Positions 42,580-51,089 of a stretch of 64,000 bases of DNA are shown here, one piece after another (positions within the stretch are counted from its first letter, which is position 1; every line of letters begins with the position of its first letter). The stretch is from contig NZ_NEHO01000010.1 in the NCBI RefSeq assembly GCF_002113375.1, positions 124,001 through 188,000 on the forward strand, given 5' to 3'. Source of the DNA: Pseudomonas sp. R37(2017). GTDB taxonomy: Bacteria > Pseudomonadota > Gammaproteobacteria > Pseudomonadales > Pseudomonadaceae. The position numbers and the translations under genes are program-made. The notes below the pieces were generated by a model, which was not told the DNA's origin, did no database searches, and saw nothing but the letters and a program-made list of their open reading frames with translations.

Positions 42580-43269
42580 ATGATCGGTGCAGAGTTGCTG
42601 TCATCGCAAACCCTTGCGGTCGGCTGGCTGATTTATGTGCCGGTGCTGATTTGGGCGATCTGTCGCGCGCCGTGGGTTGAACTGTTCACCGACAGTCGTC
42701 GTCAGCATCTGCTGTTCGGAACGGTGTTTGCGCTGTTTCTGTTGTGGATGGTGCGGCGCGACTTTGATACCGGTGTGTCTTACCACTTCATCGGCATGAC
42801 CGCGGTGACGCTACTGCTGGACTGGCCTCTGGCACTGGTGGGTGGCCTGGTGGCGCAATCGGGGCTGGTGCTGCTTGGTCGACAGGACCTGGTGGCGGTC
42901 GGGGTCAATGGTGCGCTGTTGATTGCTTTGCCGGTACTGGTCACCGAATGCTGCGCCATTCTGGTGGAGCGTGCGCAGCCGCGAAATCTCTTCGTGTATA
43001 TCTTCGTTTCCGGATTCTTTGCCGCCGCGCTGTCCGCGTTGCTGTGCCTGCTGCTGGCGCTGTGGTTGCTGTGGTTCGATGAGCGTTTCGAGATGCCTTA
43101 CTGGCTTGAGGATTTTGTCGGCTACCTGTGGCTGATCATTTTCCCGGAGGCGTTTATCAACGGCATGGTGGTCAGTGCGCTGGTGGTGTTCTGCCCGGAA
43201 TGGCTGGAAACGTTCAACCGCACCCGCTACCTCTCGGCCCCCTGGAAAGACGACGATCCCAAGTCTTGA
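42580..43269 (+). CDS. Membrane protein, possibly CbiM/ECF-transporter permease-like
   Basis: 229 residues with six to seven hydrophobic segments. It resembles the energy-coupling factor permease (CbiM) type: MIGAELLSSQTLAVGWLIYVP at the start, then HFIGMTAVTLLLDWPLALVGG in the middle and FPEAFINGMVVSALVVFCPEW near the end. No partner ATPase gene is nearby. The substrate is unknown. The start could be GTG at 42568, but ATG at 42580 gives the more likely N-terminus. It converges with yacG. Confidence 0.65.
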   Translation: MIGAELLSSQTLAVGWLIYVPVLIWAICRAPWVELFTDSRRQHLLFGTVFALFLLWMVRRDFDTGVSYHFIGMTAVTLLLDWPLALVGGLVAQSGLVLLGRQDLVAVGVNGALLIALPVLVTECCAILVERAQPRNLFVYIFVSGFFAAALSALLCLLLALWLLWFDERFEMPYWLEDFVGYLWLIIFPEAFINGMVVSALVVFCPEWLETFNRTRYLSAPWKDDDPKS

Positions 43270-43287
43270 AATCGTCGACTCGGTGGA

Positions 43288-43488
43288 TCAATGACGCGGG
43301 TCGAAGTCGCCGCTGAACAACTCGTCCTCGGCGTCGGGAGCTACCGGGATCTTGTGTTCTTCGGAGGCCCAGGCACCCAGGTCGATCAGTTTGCAGCGGT
43401 CGGAGCAGAAGGGCCGGAATTTGCTCTCGGCGGTCCATTCCACAGGGGCGCCACAGGTTGGGCATTCGACGGTTGTTGGTTGGCTCAT
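43288..43488 (-). CDS. yacG: DNA gyrase inhibitor YacG
   Basis: 66 residues with the zinc-binding pattern CPTCGAPVEW...FRPFCSDRCKLIDLGAWASEEHKIP (Cys-x2-Cys and Cys-x3-Cys). YacG binds GyrB and blocks DNA binding. The start overlaps the coaE stop by 4 bp, so it is the last gene of pilC-pilD-coaE-yacG. Confidence 0.94.
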   Translation of the reverse strand: MSQPTTVECPTCGAPVEWTAESKFRPFCSDRCKLIDLGAWASEEHKIPVAPDAEDELFSGDFDPRH

Positions 43489-44108
43489 GACTGGCCTCCA
43501 CGCAAAGTAAGATAAAAGTGATGCAGGCGTTCGACCTCGCTGTGCAACCAGGCAAGGTCGCGGTCATTGACCACGACGTCGTCGGCATGGCTCACGCGGT
43601 CCTGGCGGCTGGACTGGGCCTTGAGGATCGCCTGGACTTGCTGTTCGCTGGTCTGGTCTCGTTGCAGGGTGCGTTCAATCTGCAATTGTTCCGGGGCATC
43701 GATCACCAGCACCCGATGGGTCATGGCGTATTGCCCGGACTCGATCAGCAGCGGCGAAACCAGAATGGCATAAGGTGATTTTGCCAGCGCCAGGTGGTGA
43801 GCGATTTCCTCGCCGATCAGTGGATGCAGCAGGGCCTCCAGCCAGCGGCGCTCTTCGGGCACTTCGAAGATCAATTTGCGTAGCGCGGCACGGTCCAGTT
43901 GCCCGTCGGTTTGCAACACACGTGGGCCGAAGTGTTCGGCAATCCGTGCCAGTGCCGGGCGACCAGGCTCAACTACCCAGCGAGCGGCATGGTCGGCGTC
44001 GATCACGTGCACACCCAGATCGATGAAGTGTTGGGCCGCGGCGCTTTTGCCGCTGCCGATGCCACCGGTCAGGCCGAGAATCCAGGGTTTTTCCACAGGG
44101 GTATTCAT
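43485..44108 (-). CDS. coaE: Dephospho-CoA kinase
   Basis: 207 residues, P-loop kinase. Walker A LGLTGGIGSGKSAAAQ (about 11-26) is followed by VIDADHAARWVVEPG and HPLIGEEIAHH. It performs the last step of CoA synthesis. MNTPVEKP at 44108 overlaps the pilD stop (ATGA) and fits the family length; seven codons upstream are open. With panB, panC and panD near 58 kb, several CoA-pathway genes lie in this window. Confidence 0.95.
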   Translation of the reverse strand: MNTPVEKPWILGLTGGIGSGKSAAAQHFIDLGVHVIDADHAARWVVEPGRPALARIAEHFGPRVLQTDGQLDRAALRKLIFEVPEERRWLEALLHPLIGEEIAHHLALAKSPYAILVSPLLIESGQYAMTHRVLVIDAPEQLQIERTLQRDQTSEQQVQAILKAQSSRQDRVSHADDVVVNDRDLAWLHSEVERLHHFYLTLRGGQS

Positions 44109-44977
44109 TTCAAACCGACAAACTGCCAATAGAGGTCGGTTATTTGACCACCCCAGAGCAAGGCAATCCAGCCGGCAATGGCCAGATAAGGGCCGAAAGG
44201 GATCGGAGTCGAGGTTTTCGCACTGCGCCAGCGCAGCAGCATCAAGCCGATAATGGCACCCACCAGCGAGGACAGCAGGATGGTCAGTGGCAAAATCTGC
44301 CAGCCACCCCAGGCGCCCAGCATCGCCAGCAGCTTGAAGTCACCGTAGCCCATGCCGTCCTTGCCCGTTAGCAGCTTGAACAGCCAGAACACCGACCACA
44401 GCAAGCTGTAGCCGGCAATCGCGCCCCAAAGCGCTTCGTGCAGCGACACGAACAGGCCAAAACTGTTGATGATCAACCCCAGCCACAGCAACGGCAGCAC
44501 CAATACGTCCGGCAATATCTGATGTTCGGCATCGATCAGGCTCATCGCCAGCAAACCCCAGCTCAGGACCAGCACCAGGCAGGCCGGCCAACCAAAGCCG
44601 AAGTGCCAGGCGACAAACGCCGACAGCGCGCCACAAGCCAGTTCAGTCAACGGGTAGCGTGGGCTGATCGCCGTCGCGCAGGCTGAACAGCGGCCGCGCA
44701 AAAACACATAACTGAGCAGCGGGATGTTTTCCCATGCGCGGATTCGGTGACCGCAGTGCGGGCACTGGGAGTGAGGCAGCAGCAGGTTGAAGGTCGGCAT
44801 CGGCGTTTCGCCAGGCAGCCCGAGAATGTCATGGGCCTGTACACGCCAGTCGCGTTCGAGCATTTTCGGCAGGCGCCAGATCAGCACGTTGAGGAAACTG
44901 CCGACCAACAGGCCAGTGATGCCTGCGACAAGGACAAAGGCCAGCGGATAGTGAGTCAGAATTTCATTCAAGGGCAT
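44105..44977 (-). CDS. pilD: Type 4 prepilin peptidase PilD (XcpA)
   Basis: 290 residues, about eight membrane helices. Zinc-finger-like CPHC and CSAC pairs lie in the N-terminal cytoplasmic loop (about 72-100). The two catalytic aspartates are in SLIDAEHQILPD (about 149) and GMGYGDFKLL (about 213), the second in the GxGD motif. It cleaves prepilins and type II secretion pseudopilins and methylates them. It overlaps coaE and is 1 bp from pilC. The type II secretion substrates may explain why it is intact when other pilus genes decay. Confidence 0.95.
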   Translation of the reverse strand: MPLNEILTHYPLAFVLVAGITGLLVGSFLNVLIWRLPKMLERDWRVQAHDILGLPGETPMPTFNLLLPHSQCPHCGHRIRAWENIPLLSYVFLRGRCSACATAISPRYPLTELACGALSAFVAWHFGFGWPACLVLVLSWGLLAMSLIDAEHQILPDVLVLPLLWLGLIINSFGLFVSLHEALWGAIAGYSLLWSVFWLFKLLTGKDGMGYGDFKLLAMLGAWGGWQILPLTILLSSLVGAIIGLMLLRWRSAKTSTPIPFGPYLAIAGWIALLWGGQITDLYWQFVGLK

Positions 44978-44978
44978 G

Positions 44979-46196
44979 TCAGATCGCTGAGCCGAGTTGG
45001 AAGATGGGCAGGTACATGGCAACTACCAGTCCACCGACGATAGCACCCAGCACCACCATGATGAACGGTTCCATCAGGCTGGTGAGGTTATCGACCATGT
45101 TATCGACATCGTTTTCGTAGAAGCCCGCGACTTTGTCGAGCATATTGTCCAGAGCACCGGACTCTTCGCCGATGGCGGTCATTTGTATCGCCATGTTCGG
45201 AAAAACGCCGGAGGTACGCATGGCGAAATTCAATTGCATGCCGGTAGAAACGTCTTGCCGGATGCGTGACACCGCACGCTTGAACACGATATTGCCGGTC
45301 GCGCCGGCCACTGATTCCAGGGCCTCCACCAGCGGCACGCCGGCAGCGAAAGTGGTCGACAGCGTACGGGCGAACCGGGCAACCGCGGACTTGTACATCA
45401 GCGTGCCCACCAGCGGCAGCTTCAGCAGCCAGGTGTCCACCAGATCACGAAAGGCCGGGGATGTCTTGAGGGCATGGCGCACACCCAAGGTCATGGCGAT
45501 CAGCGCGCCAAGGAGCGTCCACCACCAGGCCTGCATGAATTGCGACAGGCCAATGACCATTAGGGTGAAGGCCGGCAGTTCGGCGCCAAAGCCTTTGAAC
45601 ACCGATTCGAACTGCGGCACGACATTGATCAGCAGAATCCCGGTGACAACCGCCGCGACGAACACCACCACCAACGGGTAGGTCATGGCCTTTTTGATCC
45701 TGGCCTTGAGGCTTTCGCTTTTTTCCTTGTAGGTCGCGACCCGCTCCAAAAGGGTGTCGAGGGCACCGGCCTGCTCGCCGGCATCCACCAGGTTGCAATA
45801 CAGCTCATCGAAATACCGGGGTTTCTTGCGCAGGGCGGCGGCGAAGCTGTTGCCAGCCGCGACTTCCTGTTTCAGTTCGTCCACCAGTGTGCGCATGGCC
45901 GGATTGTCAAAGCCTTCGCCGATGATGTCGAACGACTGCAGCAACGGCACGCCGGCTTTCATCATCGTCGCCATTTGCCGGGTGAACAGGGCAATGTCCC
46001 GGGCCTTGATGGGCTTGCCCAGGTTGAAAACCGATGGACTTTTCTTGCGAACCTTGCCGGGATTGATGCCTTGCTTGCGCAGTTTCGCCTTGATCAGCGC
46101 CGGGTTCTGGCCGCTGAGCTCACCGGTTACCTTTGTGCCTTTGCGGTCAATGCCTTCCCATGCATACACGCTGATTTTCGCTGCCTTGACCGCCAT
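44979..46196 (-). CDS. pilC: Type IV pilus inner-membrane platform protein PilC
   Basis: 405 residues. Two T2SF domains (about 70-195 and 275-395) are marked by LFTRQMATMMKAGVPLLQSFDII and FARTLSTTFAAGVPLVEALE. The three membrane helices lie near 170-195, 220-240 and 375-400. It is the full length of family members. In working systems it joins PilB and PilT to the pilus. It precedes pilD; upstream, where pilB should be, lies only the pilA promoter. Confidence 0.95.
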   Translation of the reverse strand: MAVKAAKISVYAWEGIDRKGTKVTGELSGQNPALIKAKLRKQGINPGKVRKKSPSVFNLGKPIKARDIALFTRQMATMMKAGVPLLQSFDIIGEGFDNPAMRTLVDELKQEVAAGNSFAAALRKKPRYFDELYCNLVDAGEQAGALDTLLERVATYKEKSESLKARIKKAMTYPLVVVFVAAVVTGILLINVVPQFESVFKGFGAELPAFTLMVIGLSQFMQAWWWTLLGALIAMTLGVRHALKTSPAFRDLVDTWLLKLPLVGTLMYKSAVARFARTLSTTFAAGVPLVEALESVAGATGNIVFKRAVSRIRQDVSTGMQLNFAMRTSGVFPNMAIQMTAIGEESGALDNMLDKVAGFYENDVDNMVDNLTSLMEPFIMVVLGAIVGGLVVAMYLPIFQLGSAI

Positions 46197-46360
46197 GTTC
46201 AGTCCTGGGTAATACGGTTGAGTGGGGTTTTATAGCCTAGTCAAACGACGGAGCCAAACCACCCAGGGCGAGGTGACAAAAAACGTCAGATAGTGCTGAT
46301 CCAGGCGGGAGGAAAGGGCTTCATGGCCGCCACGCCCCCTGCCAACCGGGGCTTTGGGTC

Positions 46361-46378
46361 TTGGCACAGGCTGTGCTG
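46361..46378 (+). promoter_or_regulatory. Sigma-54 promoter of pilA
   Basis: TTGGCACAGGCTGTGCTG has GG and GC 12 bp apart, matching TGGCAC-N5-TTGCW at -24/-12. It lies about 50 bp upstream of pilA, with an expected start near 46388. It is the same promoter type that RpoN and PilR use in P. aeruginosa. Confidence 0.75.
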
Positions 46379-46424
46379 CCACGGGGCAGGTCATGAACCT
46401 TCGACTCATGCATGGAGCTTGTAC

Positions 46425-46847
46425 ATGAACAATCAAAAAGGTTTTACCCTGATCGAACTGCTCGTCGTGGTGGCGATCATCGGGATCCTGGCGACACTGG
46501 GGTTGCCGATGTATTCCAAGTACCAGGCCCGGGCCAAGGTCACGGCGGCGCTGGCCGAGCTGACTGCAATGAAGGTGCCGTTCGAGGATGTGATCAACCT
46601 GGGAGAATCCCCGACAATCGCCAACGTGGCACCCGCCGGCGAGGCCTCCACCAATCACTGCACCCTCGCTGTCACGGCTACAACTGCGGCGGGAGGGGGA
46701 TCGATCGTTTGCACCTTGCACAATGCCCCGGGGGTGGTCCAGGGTAAAACCGTCACCCTGACACGGGATGAAACCAAAGGCTGGTCATGCAAGAGCAGCG
46801 TTTCCCCGGACTACTTGCCTAAAGGGTGTTCCGGTTCTGCGGCGTGA
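46425..46847 (+). CDS. pilA: Type IV pilin PilA
   Basis: 140 residues. Leader MNNQKG, cleavage before FTLIELLVVVAIIGILATLGLPMYSKYQARAKV with Glu at +5. The C-terminal disulfide loop is SCKSSVSPDYLPKGC. The body is Thr/Ala-rich. An upstream in-frame start would give a 50-residue leader and is rejected; TGGAGCTTGTAC is the ribosome site. It is divergent from pilC. There is no tRNA-Thr next to it, unlike what I recall for PAO1. Confidence 0.92.
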   Translation: MNNQKGFTLIELLVVVAIIGILATLGLPMYSKYQARAKVTAALAELTAMKVPFEDVINLGESPTIANVAPAGEASTNHCTLAVTATTAAGGGSIVCTLHNAPGVVQGKTVTLTRDETKGWSCKSSVSPDYLPKGCSGSAA

Positions 46848-46875
46848 ATTGCTGAACAAAGTCCCCGCTGAATTA

Positions 46876-46978
46876 ATGTAGGAGCGAGCCTGCTCGCGAA
46901 TGACTTAAGAGCGCCGCGTTTAGCCGGTAAACACGCGTTATCGTTAACGACCATCGCGAGCAAGCTCGCTCCTGCAGT
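46876..46978. repeat. REP pair, GTAGGAGC family
   Basis: Units TGTAGGAGCGAGCCTGCTCG and CGAGCAAGCTCGCTCCTGCA enclose a spacer whose right part (ACGCGTTATCGTTAACGACC) is the reverse of the conserved interior of this subfamily. It lies just after pilA. From 46979 to 47151 I see only AT-rich leader sequence. Confidence 0.86.
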
Positions 46979-47151
46979 CGACCCGTCTTCAAATACCGCA
47001 GATAAAGCCCAGAAATTTCAGCATCTTAGGAACTTTCCATAAACCCGCAACTTGCATGCAGTGTTTCTGCTTCTCGTGCATTTTGCATGATTTCGAAAAA
47101 CAGCAGATTCTATAAGTTACTGATTTATAAGGTTTAATTATTATCAGGAAG

Positions 47152-47168
47152 TTGGCACAGCGTTCGCA
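47152..47168 (+). promoter_or_regulatory. Candidate sigma-54 promoter of BON gene
   Basis: TTGGCACAGCGTTCGCA has the GG-GC spacing of 12 bp. The -24 element is perfect, while the -12 element reads TCGCA instead of TTGCA. It lies 66-82 bp before the BON-protein start. Confidence 0.45.
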
Positions 47169-47233
47169 ACATCTCTGGTAACCCTGCCGACATGGCACCC
47201 GGCAGACTTTTCCGAAAAACAGGAGTTACTCGT

Positions 47234-47590
47234 ATGAAGAAGTTCGCTATCACTGCCGCTGCTGCTACCGCGCTGACCCTGACCATGGCCAACGGCGCGT
47301 TTGCTCAAACCACCCAGGCAACCCAGTCGCCAATGGTGCTGGCCGCCGGTGAAATGACTCAAGCGAAAGAGGCTACTTCCGATACCTGGATCACCACCAA
47401 AGTCAAAGCCGACCTGATGACCGAAAAAGGCATCCCAGGTAGCGATATCAAGGTTGAAACCAACAAAGGCGTGGTATCGCTGTCGTCGACCACCGCTGTG
47501 ACCAGTATGCAAAAAGACACGGCAGTGGCCATCACCAAGAAAATCAAAGGCGTCAAAGCGGTTTCCGCTGACGGCCTGAAAGCCGAGTAA
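47234..47590 (+). CDS. BON-domain periplasmic protein
   Basis: 118 residues. Signal peptide MKKFAITAAAATALTLTMANG with cleavage after AFA-Q. One BON domain (about 48-118: TWITTKVKADLMTEKGIPGSDIKVETNKGVVSLSSTTAVTSM) is of the OsmY/YraP type, thought to bind phospholipid membranes and help with envelope stress. A single domain is short for OsmY (two). ATG follows CAGGAGTTACTCGT. It is monocistronic. Confidence 0.88.
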   Translation: MKKFAITAAAATALTLTMANGAFAQTTQATQSPMVLAAGEMTQAKEATSDTWITTKVKADLMTEKGIPGSDIKVETNKGVVSLSSTTAVTSMQKDTAVAITKKIKGVKAVSADGLKAE

Positions 47591-47742
47591 GGCAAGGCTT
47601 CTCGCCAGGACCGAGAAGGTGCGACAGACAGGCCGAGTCCTGGGTCTGTTGCAACCTGAGTGTTCATGCGAAGGGCCAAAAGGAACTTGGCCAGCCGGGC
47701 CCCGAGCACATTGCCGGGGCCTGTTCTATTTGCTGCGCTAGA

Positions 47743-48042
47743 TTAGTTTCCGCGTTTGCTGGTGATCTGTTTCAGCCGGTTGCCTTCGAATCGCAAGTAT
47801 TGATACATGCCGCCATTCGGCCCGTAGGTCCATTCCTCTACCTGAAACTCCTCGCGCCGATCTGCACTGCGCTTGTAACCCAGCAGGTCGCGACTGGCCG
47901 GCTCGCCGCATTTCTGCAAGACCTCACTCGAGCGATCACCGACGCTGATCAGTTGGCTGCCACAGCGCAGGGTGTCGGCCGCCCAGGTCTGATGGGCCGA
48001 TAGCGCCAGAACCAGACCTGTCAGCAACCACCGGATCATCAC
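47743..48042 (-). CDS. DUF2845 small exported protein
   Basis: 99 residues. Signal peptide MMIRWLLTGLVLALSAHQTWA is followed by a DUF2845 domain (DTLRCGSQLISVGDRSSEVLQKCGEPASRD...EEWTYGPNGGMYQYLRFEGNRLKQI). The two cysteines likely pair. The family recalls SmpA/BamE-like folds (GDRSSEVLQKCGEP) but its role is unknown. Its start overlaps the stop of the DUF748 gene by 4 bp, so both are made from one transcript. Confidence 0.85.
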   Translation of the reverse strand: MMIRWLLTGLVLALSAHQTWAADTLRCGSQLISVGDRSSEVLQKCGEPASRDLLGYKRSADRREEFQVEEWTYGPNGGMYQYLRFEGNRLKQITSKRGN

Positions 48043-50996
48043 TCGGCGTCCAGATGCATCGGCGTTACCACGCGGCCGTCACTTTCTGCCTCGCCCAGAT
48101 TGGCGTCGATGAAGTACACCCGGTCGTCTTCCAGCTGGGCCTTGTCGACCAGGTAGTCCTTGATGCTGCTGGCGCGCTCCTGGCCCAGTTGACGCAAGAG
48201 CACGTCGCTGGTGCTCCAGAACTTGATCACCTCGGCACGCATTTTCGCGGTGCGCTCTTCCTTGCCCAGGTCCTTCCATTCGGCAGGGGGCTGGGTTTTC
48301 AGGCGGGTGCGGTAGATACCTTCGAGCAGCGGGCCTTTTTCCCCGTCAGGCACTTCCAGCAACGAAGCCTGGGCCGGGACCTTGTCGCCACGGCGCTGGA
48401 GCATTTTGTAGTAGTTGTACTGGTATTCACGTTCCAGACGCTGTTCGGCGATCAGCGGGCCATCGCTGCTCCGGGCGGCGGTGCCTTCGATTTCCAGGCG
48501 CAGGGCGGGGCGTTCCTTGAGCGCCTTGGCGAGTTTGTCCAGGGCGCCTTCGGCGTCTTTGCTCAGGTCGCTGGAGCCCGCGGCGAACGACACACTGCCC
48601 AGATCTTCCGCGCCACCACCGTTGACCAGCCCGCCAATGAGCTTGAATGGTGCTGCCGCGGCTTTGACGATCAGGTTACGCAGGGTCTGCCAGATAATCG
48701 GCATGATGCTGAATTGCGGATTGTTCAGGTCGCCGCTGACCGGCAGTTCGATGGAAATCTTGCCATCGACGTCCTTGAGCAAGGCAATAGCCAGTTTCAG
48801 CGGCAGGCTCACGGCATCCGGGCTGTCGACTTTTTCACCCAGTTGCAGTTGTTCGACCACCACTTTGTTTTCAGCTTTGAGCTGACCCTTGGTGATCTGG
48901 TAGTGCAGGTCGAGATTCAGCCGGCCCTTGCGGATGCGGTAGCCGGCGAACTTGCCGGAGTAGGGCGTCAGTGTGGTCAGTTCCACGCGTTTGAAGCTGG
49001 TGGCGATGTCGAGGCTGGCCATCGGGTCGAACGGATTGACGGCGCCCTTGATGGTCACCGGAGCGTAGCGATCGACTTTGCCCTTGACGTCGACACCGGC
49101 CGGTTTCGGCTGGCGGCTGTCGATGGTGCCAATCTGCCCGTTGAGTTGCTGGATGGCGGTGGCGAAGTTCGGCGTCAGGCTGAAGTCGGCGAAGTTGGCC
49201 GAACCGTCATTGATGAAAATGCCACCGATGTGGATGCCCAACGGCTTGTCGTTGCTGGCCGGTCTGCTCGCAGCGGTTTTTGCCCCGGAGTCCGCCGGCT
49301 GCGGAATCAGCAGGTCATCGATGTTGGTCGTTCGATCATCATTGATCATGAAGCGCGCATAGGGTTGGAACAGATTGATCCTGTCGATCGACAGGCTGTC
49401 CCCATGCTGATAGTTCAGGCCTTCGACCACGACCTGTTGCCACTTGAGGAAGTCGCGGGTTTTAAGGGTGTCCAGGGTATGCAGTTGATCGACCTGGGCG
49501 CGGCCGGTGACGTTGAATGCCAGGGGCTCGGTGCTTTTCAGGTCGACCGCCAGATCGCTGCCGAGCATGCCGCTGCGCAGTTCCAGGCGAATGAACGGCG
49601 TGATGTAGGACTGGGCAACCCGCAGGTCGATGTCCCGGGTCTGTACGTTCAGCCTGGCGCTGACCGGGGCCAGGTTCACCTCGCCGTCGGCCGTGATCTT
49701 GCCTTGCTTGCCCACGCCGGTATCGAGCTTGAGTGTAAAGGGCGAGCCGTTGAGGCTGTCGAAGTTTTGCAGGTCGAGGTTCAGCGGGCTCAGATCCAGG
49801 GCGACGGCGGGTTGTGCCTTGCGATCAGCCAGATGCACCTGGTAGTTGCGCAACTGCACATCCTTGAGCAGCACTTGCCAGGGTTTGTCCGGCGTGGCCG
49901 GTCCGGGTTTCGGTGAGTCTGCAGCCGCCGGAGTACTGGCCGGTTCGGCGTCCGCCGTGGCTTTGGCAGCAGGTTTTGACGGCTGGCTGGCGAACAGTTT
50001 CTGCCAGTCGAGTTGGCCGTCCGATTCCAGTGCCGCCCAAGTCTCCAGTTTGTTGCTGCGGATCTTGCCGACCACCACTTGCTGTTTGGCCAGGTCCACT
50101 GTGGTTTCGCTGATGTCCAGGCGCTCAAGCTTCACCAGCGGTCGCCCGTCCGGGGCCTTGATCGCGAAGGGGGCGATGTTGACCGCTACATTGCTCAGCA
50201 GCAGTTCGGTTTCCTTGGCCAGGTTGAGTTTGTAGTCGGTACTGATGCTCATCACGCCGTTTTCGAGGTCCAGTGGTACGGCATCGCGTACGTAGGGCCA
50301 AAAGGCTTTCATCTTGCCATCAGTGATTTTCAGCTTACCTTCGGAGGCGATCGGGACCAGGCTGAAATTACCGGTCCAGTCGATCTTTCCGCCGTTGGGA
50401 CCGATGGCCACCAGGGTCATGTCGGCGCTGTCTTCGGGCAGGGTGCTGAGGTTTTTCAGCTCGAAGTCGAGCGTGTCGTAGAGAAACTCGATGGGCTCGC
50501 TGGGCCGGGCATCTTCAAAGTGCACGGCGCCACCGGCCAGATTGATCCGCTCGATGCGTAGCGGAAACGGCTTGGCATCCGGGTCGGCCGGTGCCGGTTC
50601 GCTCGCTGGCAGTTTGAACAGCCCAAGCAGATTGAGTTTGCCGTCCTTGCTGAACAGGATTTCGGTCTTGGGCTTGTCCAGTTCGATATCGGACAGGTGC
50701 ACCGCCTTGGTCCACAGGCTGTCGAGTTGCAGATTGGCATACAGGCGTTCGAAGCCGACCTGCTGCTTGCCGGATTCGCCGATGTTCAAGCCCCAGAGGG
50801 TCAGTTCGAGGCTGAACGGATTGAATTCGATCCGCTGGAGGGTGGCGGGGGTGGTGGCGTAGTTGGCCAGTTGCTGGTTGGCAACGCGCAACGCGACCCC
50901 CGGCAAAATCAGAAAGCCCAGCAAGCTGTAGAGGGCCAGAGCAGTCAACAAGGCGCCGATGACGCGTATCAATCCTTTGTACATGTGTGGCTTCAT
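48039..50996 (-). CDS. DUF748 / AsmA-like envelope protein
   Basis: About 985 residues. One N-terminal membrane helix (VIGALLTALALYSLLGFLILPG) is followed by a large periplasmic part with AsmA/DUF748 repeats (LQRIEFNPFSLELTLWGLNI, LERLDISETTVDLAKQQV, SLPLKLAIALLKDVDGKI, ELPVSGDLNNPQFSIMPI). The last 200 residues contain SVSFAAGSSDLSKDAEGALDK and PALRLEIEGTAARSS, resembling an OmpA-type peptidoglycan-binding start. AsmA relatives form bridges carrying lipid between membranes; that role is inferred here. Start could be 50996 or 50984. It is cotranscribed with the DUF2845 gene. Confidence 0.85.
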   Translation of the reverse strand: MKPHMYKGLIRVIGALLTALALYSLLGFLILPGVALRVANQQLANYATTPATLQRIEFNPFSLELTLWGLNIGESGKQQVGFERLYANLQLDSLWTKAVHLSDIELDKPKTEILFSKDGKLNLLGLFKLPASEPAPADPDAKPFPLRIERINLAGGAVHFEDARPSEPIEFLYDTLDFELKNLSTLPEDSADMTLVAIGPNGGKIDWTGNFSLVPIASEGKLKITDGKMKAFWPYVRDAVPLDLENGVMSISTDYKLNLAKETELLLSNVAVNIAPFAIKAPDGRPLVKLERLDISETTVDLAKQQVVVGKIRSNKLETWAALESDGQLDWQKLFASQPSKPAAKATADAEPASTPAAADSPKPGPATPDKPWQVLLKDVQLRNYQVHLADRKAQPAVALDLSPLNLDLQNFDSLNGSPFTLKLDTGVGKQGKITADGEVNLAPVSARLNVQTRDIDLRVAQSYITPFIRLELRSGMLGSDLAVDLKSTEPLAFNVTGRAQVDQLHTLDTLKTRDFLKWQQVVVEGLNYQHGDSLSIDRINLFQPYARFMINDDRTTNIDDLLIPQPADSGAKTAASRPASNDKPLGIHIGGIFINDGSANFADFSLTPNFATAIQQLNGQIGTIDSRQPKPAGVDVKGKVDRYAPVTIKGAVNPFDPMASLDIATSFKRVELTTLTPYSGKFAGYRIRKGRLNLDLHYQITKGQLKAENKVVVEQLQLGEKVDSPDAVSLPLKLAIALLKDVDGKISIELPVSGDLNNPQFSIMPIIWQTLRNLIVKAAAAPFKLIGGLVNGGGAEDLGSVSFAAGSSDLSKDAEGALDKLAKALKERPALRLEIEGTAARSSDGPLIAEQRLEREYQYNYYKMLQRRGDKVPAQASLLEVPDGEKGPLLEGIYRTRLKTQPPAEWKDLGKEERTAKMRAEVIKFWSTSDVLLRQLGQERASSIKDYLVDKAQLEDDRVYFIDANLGEAESDGRVVTPMHLDAE

Positions 50997-51089
50997 CTGT
51001 CTGAATCGGAGTGCCTTGGAGTATGGCACGCGTTTCCGGTTCCGAAGCGATCGGCCTGTTCAGGAATTTTCAGATTTCTCCGGCAACGG

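Noticed and set aside
46293..46424. Upstream in-frame start for pilA
   Set aside because: It would give a leader of about 50 residues and would include the -24/-12 promoter within the gene.
47711..47737. Hairpin GGCCCCGAGCACATTGCCGG as terminator after the BON gene
   Set aside because: The stem is good but there is no T-run on either strand, and the distance to the BON stop is over 100 bp.
48054..49916. A 620-codon open frame opposite the DUF748 gene
   Set aside because: It is antisense to a protein with signal anchor and AsmA-like repeats; its translation looks like a mirrored coding sequence.
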